Shown: positions 15,431-23,100 of the stretch, piece after piece
How positions within the stretch are numbered: position 1 is the stretch's first letter
Layout of the letters: every line of letters starts with the position of its first letter
Assembly: GCA_019746425.1 (NCBI GenBank)
Contig: JAIERY010000450.1
Location: forward strand, 1 to 39,880
Source: Cytophagaceae bacterium
GTDB taxonomy: Bacteria > Bacteroidota > Bacteroidia > Cytophagales > Cytophagaceae
Reading direction: 5' to 3'
Length of the DNA stretch: 39,880 nucleotides
Notes under the pieces: model-generated
The model's input: the letters and a program-made list of their open reading frames with translations, nothing else
Database searches by the model: none
Told to the model about the DNA's origin: nothing
Program-made: the position numbers and the translations under genes

Positions 15431-16360
15431 ATGAAAACAGAAGAAAACAAAAAGACAAGATTATGGGCATTGGTGGCAACAGGTGTTGTCGGAGTGTTCT
15501 TTTTAGGCAGCAGCACTTTATTGTATGTAGACAATAAAAGTCTCGAAGATGAAAACAAAGTAAAGACCGAACAGGTGGAAACTCTTTCATCGGTAAAAAT
15601 TCAGCTTGAGGCAGAGTTGAAATCCATTGATGCAGAGCTTGCGACATTCAAAGGAAAAAATGATGAGCTTGATGGATTATTAAAATCTGCTTACAATGAC
15701 CTGAATGCGAAAAAGAAAAAGATCAATAAACTTATAAAACAAAATGCTTCGTTGGCAAAATTCAAAAAAGAAGCAGAGTCGCTGAAGAAGATGAAGAATT
15801 CATACATGACTAAAATTGCAGACATGGAGCGTAAGATGAATCTTTTGTCGGATGAAAATAAATACCTGAAAAATGAGAATGAAAGACTCAAACAGGACTT
15901 TGAAGAGCTGAACAATAATTACATGCTCATGGAAAGAAAAGTGGAAGTTGCCTCCATTTTGAAAGTGGATCATGTGATTGTTTCTGCAGAAAAGAAAAGC
16001 AAGAACGGTAAATATTCAAAAGCAGGCGCTCCTAAGAAAACAGACAGGCTTCTGATTGACTTTGAATTGTCTGAGAACAGGGTGGCAGACGCAGGCGACA
16101 AAAATATTTATATCAGAATCATTGATCCTAAAGGAAACCTGCTTCCGGCGCCGGCTTCGGAAAAAGGATATTTTTCCAATGAAGACCAGAACATAGAAGT
16201 TTCTTATTCTATAATGAATACTGTAAACTATTCCAATAATAATATTAAATCAAAAGCTTATTATGAAGTAGGAAATCAGGAGTTGAAAGAGGGAGAATAT
16301 ACGTTGGAGTTTTACTGCGAAGGACATTTCTGCGGCGCTTCTAAATATAAGTTAAAGTAA
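15431..16360 (+). CDS. Membrane-anchored coiled-coil protein
   Basis: A 309-residue protein. It has a short charged N-terminus, one transmembrane helix (about 12-32, LWALVATGVVGVFFLGSS), a long coiled coil (about 35-175) and a C-terminal beta-rich domain (about 175-309) with NIYIRIIDPKGNLL and a final EGEYTLEFYCEGHFCGASKY containing two cysteines. Positive residues before the helix suggest that the coil and domain face the periplasm. I know this architecture from other Bacteroidota hypothetical proteins but not a function. It converges on the M20 peptidase gene across a palindrome that may stop both transcripts. Confidence 0.85.
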   Translation: MKTEENKKTRLWALVATGVVGVFFLGSSTLLYVDNKSLEDENKVKTEQVETLSSVKIQLEAELKSIDAELATFKGKNDELDGLLKSAYNDLNAKKKKINKLIKQNASLAKFKKEAESLKKMKNSYMTKIADMERKMNLLSDENKYLKNENERLKQDFEELNNNYMLMERKVEVASILKVDHVIVSAEKKSKNGKYSKAGAPKKTDRLLIDFELSENRVADAGDKNIYIRIIDPKGNLLPAPASEKGYFSNEDQNIEVSYSIMNTVNYSNNNIKSKAYYEVGNQELKEGEYTLEFYCEGHFCGASKYKLK

Positions 16361-16361
16361 T

Positions 16362-16400
16362 ATTTTGTAGAGACGCCGCATTGCAGCGTCTCTACAAAAT
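16362..16400. repeat. GTAGAGACGC palindrome between convergent genes
   Basis: The arms ATTTTGTAGAGACGC (16362-16376) and GCGTCTCTACAAAAT (16386-16400) form a perfect 15-bp stem with loop CGCATTGCA. It can act as a bidirectional terminator, because both stems end in A/T runs. The GTAGAGACGC...GCGTCTCTAC core is, from memory, a dispersed palindrome in several Bacteroidota and cyanobacterial genomes. Confidence 0.85.
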
Positions 16401-16403
16401 CAA

Positions 16404-17840
16404 TTAAATATTCTTCATCAGCTGATAATAAAACCTGATCACATTCTTATAATCTTCCACTTTGATTCTTTCGTTACTACCATGAATTCTGGTCAGATCA
16501 TTTTTGCTTAACCTTATGGGAAGAAATCTGTAAATGTTTTTACTGATAGAAGAGTAATGTTTGGAATCCGTTCCGGCAATCATGAGAGAAGGAGCAACAT
16601 AAGTGTTTGGAAATACCTGTTTGATGCTTTTATCAATGATATTAAAACCCGGTGTGTGTGTAGGGGAAACGGAAGAAGGATTTATTTCTGTTAGTACCTC
16701 AATTTTTATTCTTTCATCCCCGATTGTATTTTTTAATTCTTTTATCAATTCAGAATTAGATTCTCCCGGGAGTGTTCTGAGATTAACAATTGCTTCAGCC
16801 AGATCGGGAATGACATTTTCTTTTACGCCGCTGCTGATAATGGTAGGGACTACCGTTGTTCTCACCAATGCATTTCCTGCAGTAGTATTTTCATAGGTAT
16901 TGATAATGGCAGATTCAAATAACCATCGGTTGGCAAAAATTATTTTTTTAGCAAATGGCATTTCAGGGCCAATGGAAGAAAGGAATGCGTCTACCGGCGG
17001 AGTAATTTTTGCATCGGGTTTGTTTCGTTCAATTTGTGAAATTGCCTCAGATAAAACCCCCAGGCTGGTTTCATTCTCTGGCATGGAAGAATGTCCGCCA
17101 TGCATCTTTACAGAAAGTTTTAAAGTAAGGTAGCCTTTTTCTGCAATCCCTATCAGCGCAACCGGATTTTCAATTCCAGGAACCAATCCCTCAGTTACCA
17201 CAAGGCCTTCGTCGAGAATAAACTCTGCTTCTACTTTTTGTTCCTTGAGCCACTCTGCAATTTTTTTCGCGCCGTTTTTTCCCATCACTTCTTCATCATG
17301 CCCGAAGGCGAAGTAAACCGTTCTTTCCGGCTTGAAATTCTCCTTCAAAAGAATTTCCGCCGCCTCTAAGGTGCCAAGCACTCCTACTTTGTCGTCAAGG
17401 CTTCCTCTTCCCCATATATAATTATCTTTTATCAATCCGCTGAAAGGATCCTCCTGCCATTTGCCTTCGGCAGGAACAACATCAATATGCGCCAGAAGGA
17501 TAGCAGGTTTTAGGGCTTTATTTTTTCCTTTCCATTTATATAAGACACTATAATTGTTGATGATTTTTTTATCCAGCAAAGAATCACACAGCGGAAATTT
17601 ATCTTCAAGGAAAATTAAAAAATTGTTAAAGACAGAAGAGTCGAAAGAGGGAGAATTGTCATATGAAATAGTCTTGATCCGGATAGATTCTGAAAGATTT
17701 TGTGCCGTAGTTTCTGATATTTCTATATCATTTGTCTTATGATAATGGCTTTGCCTTGACTCGTACCTGAGTGTTTTTATCAGGAGTATTCCTGCAAAAA
17801 GTATGATAAGCGCCAATAAAGTCCCGAAGGCTTTTTTCAT
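16404..17840 (-). CDS. M20-family metallopeptidase (PM20D1/carboxypeptidase S-like), membrane-anchored
   Basis: A 478-residue zinc peptidase. An N-terminal hydrophobic anchor or signal covers residues 5-23. Metal ligands and catalytic residues are visible: LLAHIDVVP (H118, D120), GRGSLDDK (bridging D149), FGHDEEVMG (E183/E184), ILDEG (D210) and a C-terminal IHGSNE histidine. The dimerisation domain (about 230-380) contains KMHGGHSSMPE. The arrangement fits the PM20D1/CPS1 branch, which hydrolyses N-acyl amino acids or small peptides. The active site should lie in the periplasm. It is a single gene; nothing else is co-oriented nearby. Confidence 0.95.
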   Translation of the reverse strand: MKKAFGTLLALIILFAGILLIKTLRYESRQSHYHKTNDIEISETTAQNLSESIRIKTISYDNSPSFDSSVFNNFLIFLEDKFPLCDSLLDKKIINNYSVLYKWKGKNKALKPAILLAHIDVVPAEGKWQEDPFSGLIKDNYIWGRGSLDDKVGVLGTLEAAEILLKENFKPERTVYFAFGHDEEVMGKNGAKKIAEWLKEQKVEAEFILDEGLVVTEGLVPGIENPVALIGIAEKGYLTLKLSVKMHGGHSSMPENETSLGVLSEAISQIERNKPDAKITPPVDAFLSSIGPEMPFAKKIIFANRWLFESAIINTYENTTAGNALVRTTVVPTIISSGVKENVIPDLAEAIVNLRTLPGESNSELIKELKNTIGDERIKIEVLTEINPSSVSPTHTPGFNIIDKSIKQVFPNTYVAPSLMIAGTDSKHYSSISKNIYRFLPIRLSKNDLTRIHGSNERIKVEDYKNVIRFYYQLMKNI

Positions 17841-18281
17841 TTTGTGTTTAATTCATTCAATTTTAGTAATTATTGTCTTCTGATGGTAGTCTCCCTTCAT
17901 AAATCTGTAGCAGATTGGGAATTATTGAACCAATGCTCGCCACCGTTTGGCTCCTGTGCGGCATACGTTAGGCTAACGTCAGATAACAATAGAGATTTAC
18001 GGAAATCCTTAAAGGCTTCGCAAACCCATAAGAGGATATTTTGCGAAGCCTTCCAGGATTCGTAAACTTAGTTGACGTTTTTAACCTGACGTGTATACCT
18101 CTGCGGCGCTTCCGGAACAAATTGATATATGAATAATATTATTTAAAGATTATTTAGTACCAACCAGTCAATTCATTCCCAGACTTTTGGTATTAAACTA
18201 TGATTTTTCCGTCATAGGAACTTAATTTTATTTTTTCCTAAAATACTTACATTCAATCCCTTCACATATTTTCAGCAATGT
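17841..18281. other. Non-coding spacer with dispersed repeats
   Basis: I find no credible gene between the peptidase and the translocase gene. A short + frame at 17844-18065 reads through repeats and does not look like protein. The stretch holds a perfect inverted repeat ACGTTAG-G-CTAACGT (17965-17979) and two copies of the TTTGCGAAGCCTT repeat in opposite orientation. Confidence 0.6.
18003..18070. repeat. Dispersed repeat TTTGCGAAGCCTT, copies 2 (inverted) and 3 (direct)
   Basis: 18003-18025 is the reverse complement of the first part of the 6679 copy (AATCCTTAAAGGCTTCGCAAA). 18040-18070 is a direct copy ending GGATTCGTAAACTTA. Together they can form a hairpin with a 13-bp stem AAGGCTTCGCAAA / TTTGCGAAGCCTT around a loop of about 16 bases. 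Confidence 0.7.
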
Positions 18282-18312
18282 TTGAAGATTGCATAAATTA
18301 TAGGTAAATTTA
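18282..18312 (+). promoter_or_regulatory. Putative promoter of the translocase-TIR-STAND gene group
   Basis: TTG (18282-18284), 20 bases, then TAAATTTA (18305-18312), matching the Bacteroidota TAnnTTTG element at all but the last base. The start codon is 20 bases further on, which leaves a short leader. Confidence 0.45.
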
Positions 18313-18332
18313 TTGCCTGATTTGGGGTCCCT

Positions 18333-21300
18333 ATGAAAAAATTTCTGCTTAAAGCCTTAGATTGTCAACCGGAAGAACTGGGTTCTGTGGGTTTGTTGCT
18401 TGCAATCTCATTTGCAATAGGGATTTACATAGTAACATTTGACGTTGCTACCAGTACCCTCTTCATCAATAATTGGGGACAAAAACACATTTCCGAAGGC
18501 TTTACCTTTGCTGGAGTTCTAGGGATGTTTGCTGCTTACGTTTTCGTAACACTGCAGAAGAGAATTGCATTTATCAATCTTGTCAGAATTGCATTTTTCC
18601 TGAGTCTTGTATATGTATTTACTTTGAGTATTATGCTTGATTCAAGCAAAGACAAGAATATCATATACCTTGCCTTTGCTTCTTTAGGTCCTTTAAATGC
18701 AATCAGTCTTTTAAGTTTTTATGGTATTGTGACACGTGCCTTTGACGTAAAGAACCAAAAACGTTTGACAGGGACAGTGGATCAGGGGCAAATGTTTGCA
18801 ACGTCTATTGCATTCTTTACCATTCCGGTAATGCAAACATACATTAGCTTTTTCAAAAGCGATGACGAACATTTTCTTTTTGTAAGTGTCGGCGGATTAG
18901 TAATCTCTTTGATATTACTTAATTTATATTTTGCAAGATTTAAAACCAAAGAATTAATATCAAGCTCAAAAGTTAAAAAAGAGGCGACGGCAAAATTTAC
19001 GGAGATTGTTAAAAATCCTTATATCCGTTTGTTATCATTGCTCTTCTTGTTGTCGGTTGTTGCAACTTTTTTCGTCGAGTACTCTTTCCTTTCCGTAACC
19101 GCAGCAAAATATAAAACAGAGCAAAATGGTTTAGCAACTTTTCTTGGGCTTTATGGAGGGTTACTTACAGTCTTTAGTTTAGTGCTGCAGATATTTTTTG
19201 GGGAGAAAATCATTACAGATTATGGTATAAAAATAGCTTTATTAATCCTTCCCATTCTACTTGCTGGAATTACAGCCTTATCGGCTTTAGTTGGACAGGT
19301 AATGGGATATGATTTATTAACCCAAGGTATTGATGCGATTTATTTTTTCGCTCTTATTGCATTGACTAAATTTTTTCTTCAATCCTCTAAGGAATCTTTT
19401 GAAGAACCAATCTTTAAAACATTTTTCCTTCCGGTAGACAGAAACATCAGACATGATGTGCAGGCAAAAGTGGAAGGAGTGTTCCAGCAGTTTTCCGTGT
19501 TCATTGCGGGAGGACTACTTACGCTGCTAGGATTTTTACAGTTCTTTCAACTTATTCATTTTACATATCTTTTATTCTTCATTTTCGTCGGATATGCTTA
19601 TGTAGTATTGAAACTTCATTATGAGTATCAGGAAACATTAAAGAAAACCCTTGCCACGCAAAAGGGTCAGGATACCAAAGATGTGAAAACGGCCTTCTCC
19701 GTAGCAGAAACTTTAAACGATGAGCTTAAAACAGAGAATGAAGAAAGAGTTATTTATTCTCTGAAACTGATGGAGAAAATTGAGCCTGTAATGCTGGAGT
19801 CTGTGCTGTTAAATTTTTCAGGCAACAGAAATCCGGAAATAAGAAAATATGTGCTGGGGCGTATCAATGATTTGAAAATTCATGCCGCATTAAATTCAGT
19901 GAAAAAGATTTCAGAGGAGGATGATTCTCCTGTAATAAAAACGCTTGCCCAGCAGGCTGTACAGTATTTAAAGGAAACAGAAAATATACCTCTCTCTGGC
20001 CCAAGGCTGGCGCAGTTAGTGAAGTCTAGAAATAAGCAGGAAAGAGAAAATGCCGCCAAGGCATTGGGTAGAACCAACGGAGATGATGAGTCGACATTGC
20101 ATCTATTGCTTCTCATGAGAGATGTGGATCCTGATGTGAGAATGAGCGCTATTCTTTCCGTAGGCAAATCAGGTAATGCAGAGCTCTGGCCATTGCTGAT
20201 AGAGCAGCTATCCTCATCCATTTTTGGAAACGCGGCAGCAGCAGTTGTCGCTTCATTCGGAGAAAAAGTAATGCCTTCCCTTGAAGCCGCTTTCCACAAA
20301 ACAGGGCAGACAGAACAAACGCAATTAAGAATTATCCAGATATACGGACGTATCGGCGGAACCAAGGCCATTGAATTATTATGGGCCAAAATTGATTTCC
20401 CCAATAAAAAAATCAGGAGCCAGATATTCCTTTCATTAAGCAACTGTGAATTTAAAGTAGACAATGAAAAGCTGGTAAAAATCAAGCAGAGTCTTGAGAC
20501 TGCCATTGGTAATGCAGCATGGAATGTGGCTGCTTTGTCGGAAATAGGAGACGATGAGACCAGAGGGCCTATCAGAGAAGCATTGAAAGAAGAGTATGAG
20601 CATGACAGAGATTTAATCTTCCTGCTGCTTTCCTTTATGTATGATACAAAGTCTATACGACTGGTGAAAGAAAACCTGGATAGCGGTACCGCTGAAGGAA
20701 CCTTGTATGGGATCGAACTTCTCGATGTGTTCCTGGAAGATGATATTCAGCCATTATTATTTCCATTGCTGGAAGATATATCTCAGGAAGAAAGAACAGA
20801 ACGTTTGCAGACCCACTTTCCAAGAGAGGTGCTGGATTCTACCCAGGTATTGATCCATATTATCAACAGGGATTATAATTATGTAAACAGGTGGACAAAA
20901 GCCTGTGCGATATTTTCGCTGGCGGTAACTCCTGATTATAAAGTAACAGACGATTTAATTGCTAATCTTTTCAATCTGGACCCTCTTCTGAGGGAAACTT
21001 CTGCCTGGGTGATTCATTACCTGGACAGGAAGATTTATCATGAGGCAACCCAGAGACTGATCTCTGCTGTTAAAAAAGAACTGGATGAAAAAATTGCCAC
21101 GTCCGGAAAGCAAATTGAGCTTAGAATAGAAAGAATTATAAGGCTGAAGCAGACACGTGGATTTACGAAAGTGCCAGGCGCTATTCTTGCTGACCTCGAA
21201 GAGACTATAGAAGTAGAAGAATACAAAAAAGGCCAGACTCTGATATCCAAAGGAGATAATGGCAATTGTCCTATTTTTGTGGTGGCCGAAGGAGAAATAG

Positions 21301-21554
21301 GGCTTTTTGATAATAACGAACTTATTTCATCCATGAAAGAAAAAGAACTGGTTGGTGAGAAAATCATTCTGGACTCCGATGTCAATACCTTCTCTGTGAT
21401 AGCAGTGGAAGATTCAAAGGTATACCGCATTGAAAAAGTGAAATTTTTTGAATTAATGTCTAATAATTATGAACTGGCCAAAGAATTTATCCATGTAATT
21501 GCTTCAGACTGGTCAAAAGTGGAAGAAAATGAAGAAGAAGTGGTAAATTCTTAA
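18333..21554 (+). CDS. Nucleotide-translocase (NTT/Npt1)-like transporter fused to HEAT repeats and a cNMP-binding-like domain
   Basis: A 1073-residue fusion. Residues 1-430 are a polytopic membrane domain of about 12 helices resembling the ATP/ADP translocase (NTT, MFS-like) family, with FDVATSTLFINNWG near 36 and DQGQMFATSIAFFTIPV near 150. Residues about 455-930 are HEAT-type helical repeats (for example DPDVRMSAILSVGKSGNAE). Residues about 945-1065 are a CRP-type beta-roll (KGQTLISKGDNGNCPIFVVA). In that domain the phosphate-binding cassette keeps GE but reads NTFSVIA where binders have R-S/T-A, so cyclic-nucleotide binding is doubtful. Such NTT-HEAT fusions exist in free-living bacteria; their substrate is not established here. 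It heads a six-gene co-directional group, 58 bases before the TIR gene, with no terminator between. Confidence 0.85.
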   Translation: MKKFLLKALDCQPEELGSVGLLLAISFAIGIYIVTFDVATSTLFINNWGQKHISEGFTFAGVLGMFAAYVFVTLQKRIAFINLVRIAFFLSLVYVFTLSIMLDSSKDKNIIYLAFASLGPLNAISLLSFYGIVTRAFDVKNQKRLTGTVDQGQMFATSIAFFTIPVMQTYISFFKSDDEHFLFVSVGGLVISLILLNLYFARFKTKELISSSKVKKEATAKFTEIVKNPYIRLLSLLFLLSVVATFFVEYSFLSVTAAKYKTEQNGLATFLGLYGGLLTVFSLVLQIFFGEKIITDYGIKIALLILPILLAGITALSALVGQVMGYDLLTQGIDAIYFFALIALTKFFLQSSKESFEEPIFKTFFLPVDRNIRHDVQAKVEGVFQQFSVFIAGGLLTLLGFLQFFQLIHFTYLLFFIFVGYAYVVLKLHYEYQETLKKTLATQKGQDTKDVKTAFSVAETLNDELKTENEERVIYSLKLMEKIEPVMLESVLLNFSGNRNPEIRKYVLGRINDLKIHAALNSVKKISEEDDSPVIKTLAQQAVQYLKETENIPLSGPRLAQLVKSRNKQERENAAKALGRTNGDDESTLHLLLLMRDVDPDVRMSAILSVGKSGNAELWPLLIEQLSSSIFGNAAAAVVASFGEKVMPSLEAAFHKTGQTEQTQLRIIQIYGRIGGTKAIELLWAKIDFPNKKIRSQIFLSLSNCEFKVDNEKLVKIKQSLETAIGNAAWNVAALSEIGDDETRGPIREALKEEYEHDRDLIFLLLSFMYDTKSIRLVKENLDSGTAEGTLYGIELLDVFLEDDIQPLLFPLLEDISQEERTERLQTHFPREVLDSTQVLIHIINRDYNYVNRWTKACAIFSLAVTPDYKVTDDLIANLFNLDPLLRETSAWVIHYLDRKIYHEATQRLISAVKKELDEKIATSGKQIELRIERIIRLKQTRGFTKVPGAILADLEETIEVEEYKKGQTLISKGDNGNCPIFVVAEGEIGLFDNNELISSMKEKELVGEKIILDSDVNTFSVIAVEDSKVYRIEKVKFFELMSNNYELAKEFIHVIASDWSKVEENEEEVVNS

Positions 21555-21588
21555 CAGTCTTATTAAGTATAAATTAAAAAACAATTGG

Positions 21589-21596
21589 TAATTTTG
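21589..21596 (+). promoter_or_regulatory. Possible internal promoter -7 element before the TIR gene
   Basis: TAATTTTG is an exact TAnnTTTG match 16 bases before the TIR start codon. No TTG is found at the expected -33 distance, so it is a half-match that could give separate control of the TIR/STAND pair. Confidence 0.35.
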
Positions 21597-21612
21597 CGTT
21601 CCCGTTAAGCTA

Positions 21613-23100
21613 ATGCAGTTCGAATACGACATATTTATTAGTTATTCTAAAAAAGATAACCTCCCCTTGCCCCAAAACACAAATAAGGGCTGGGTATCCA
21701 GTTTTCATAAATTTTTAGAAACAAGACTTACTCAGATATTAGGCGAGAAGCCCAGATTTCTTCATTATGCCAATGAAGAAAAACCGGTAGCTTCTGAACT
21801 GAAAAAAGCCTGTGTATTGATCTCTGTAGTTTCTCCTCAGTATGTAAGGCAAAGCGACAGTATCGAAGATATCGAAGTATTTTATACCGAAGCAGAGAAA
21901 AACGGAACATTGAAAATCGGAGAAAAGGAAAGAATATTTAAAGTGGTTAAGTTTCCTGTCGCCGTAGAGCAGCAGCCTTCCAGGATAAGACCTTTGCTTG
22001 GGTACGACATGTTTGAGACAGATCTTATCACAGGAGATTTTAAAGAAATCAATAATTTTTTCCTTCCGGAAGCAGAGAAAAATTTCTGGATGAAGCTGGA
22101 TGATCTTGCTCATGATATCTATGATATTCTGAAGCAGGTAAAAATTGAAAGAGAGCCTAAGCAGAAACAGGAACCTGATGCTGTTTACCTGGCAGAAACC
22201 GGATATGATCTTTTGCTGGAAAGAGACCTGATCAAAAGAGAGCTTCAGAGACATGGTTATCGTGTGCTTCCTGATCATACATTGCCAAGCAATGTGCGTG
22301 AAATGGAAGCAGTGATCAAAAGAGATTTAAGTGAATGCAAATTATCTATACATCTTATCGGTGATTCTTACGGAGAAGTTCCGGAAGGACCTGATAAATC
22401 CATTGTAGACATCCAGAACCAGATTGCGGCAGAGCACTGCAGTTATGCAAGCGCTGTTCCGGGTGAAAGGTCTTTTGACTTTAACAGGCTGATCTGGGTT
22501 TCGCCAGCGGTGAAGCTTACGGATGAAAAGCAGAAAATATTTATTGAGAACCTGAAAAGGGATGCTGAAAAATTAAGCGGGGCAGAAGTAGTGCAGACTC
22601 CTCTCGAAGATCTCAAGAATATTATCAGATATGAATTAATTGATAATGCCGATAAGCCCCTGACAGTAGCAGATACTGCTTCTTCTACAGGTTTGCCTAT
22701 AGTGTATATAGTTTTCGATCAATCGGATATGGCTGCAGGCAATGAGTTGATGGAGATCATCAAAGCGAAAGGCAATGAAGTGCTTATTCCTGTATTTAAA
22801 GGAGATCTGCTTCAGGTAAGAAATCAGCATTTTGATAACCTGAGAAAATGTGATGTGGCCATGATTTATTATGGCAGAATCAATCAGCAGTGGGTACAGA
22901 TGAAAGTGCTTGATTTATTAAAAGCACCTGGATTGGGCAGGACGAAAGGCGAGTTAACCAAAGTTATATTTACAGAAAAAAATCATAAGCTCGATGCAAA
23001 GAAATTAGGCACTCAGGGTATTTCCATTATTGAAAATAAGGATGGCATGCATCTTTCAATAGAACCATTTATGGCAAAAATAAATAATAAAGTAAGATGA
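21613..23100 (+). CDS. TIR-domain protein with two further TIR/DUF4062-like segments
   Basis: A 495-residue cytosolic protein. Residues 1-175 form a TIR-type domain (YDIFISYSKKDN at 5-16; LISVVSPQYVRQSDSIEDIE at 69-88). The putative NADase glutamate would lie among E85, D86 and E88, but alignment by eye is ambiguous. Residues about 188-345 begin AVYLAETGYDLLLERDLIKR and continue through SIHLIGDSYGEVPEG; this matches the DUF4062-like stress-type module. Residues about 360-490 (LPIVYIVFDQSDMAAGNELM, then CDVAMIYYGRINQQWVQMK) form a second TIR-like module. TIR proteins in bacteria degrade NAD or make signalling nucleotides in immune systems. The stop overlaps the STAND start by 4 bases (ATGA), implying coupled translation and probably a working pair. 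Confidence 0.88.
   Translation: MQFEYDIFISYSKKDNLPLPQNTNKGWVSSFHKFLETRLTQILGEKPRFLHYANEEKPVASELKKACVLISVVSPQYVRQSDSIEDIEVFYTEAEKNGTLKIGEKERIFKVVKFPVAVEQQPSRIRPLLGYDMFETDLITGDFKEINNFFLPEAEKNFWMKLDDLAHDIYDILKQVKIEREPKQKQEPDAVYLAETGYDLLLERDLIKRELQRHGYRVLPDHTLPSNVREMEAVIKRDLSECKLSIHLIGDSYGEVPEGPDKSIVDIQNQIAAEHCSYASAVPGERSFDFNRLIWVSPAVKLTDEKQKIFIENLKRDAEKLSGAEVVQTPLEDLKNIIRYELIDNADKPLTVADTASSTGLPIVYIVFDQSDMAAGNELMEIIKAKGNEVLIPVFKGDLLQVRNQHFDNLRKCDVAMIYYGRINQQWVQMKVLDLLKAPGLGRTKGELTKVIFTEKNHKLDAKKLGTQGISIIENKDGMHLSIEPFMAKINNKVR

Noticed and set aside
17844-18065. + strand ORF of 73 codons
   Set aside because: It runs through the inverted TTTGCGAAGCCTT repeat and an inverted-repeat spacer, has odd composition, and has no support as protein.
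19880-20506. 208-codon minus-strand ORF
   Set aside because: It lies antisense to the HEAT repeats of the translocase fusion; it is serine/leucine-rich and has no motif.
21739-22278. 179-codon minus-strand ORF
   Set aside because: It is antisense to the TIR gene, whose sense frame has clear TIR motifs.
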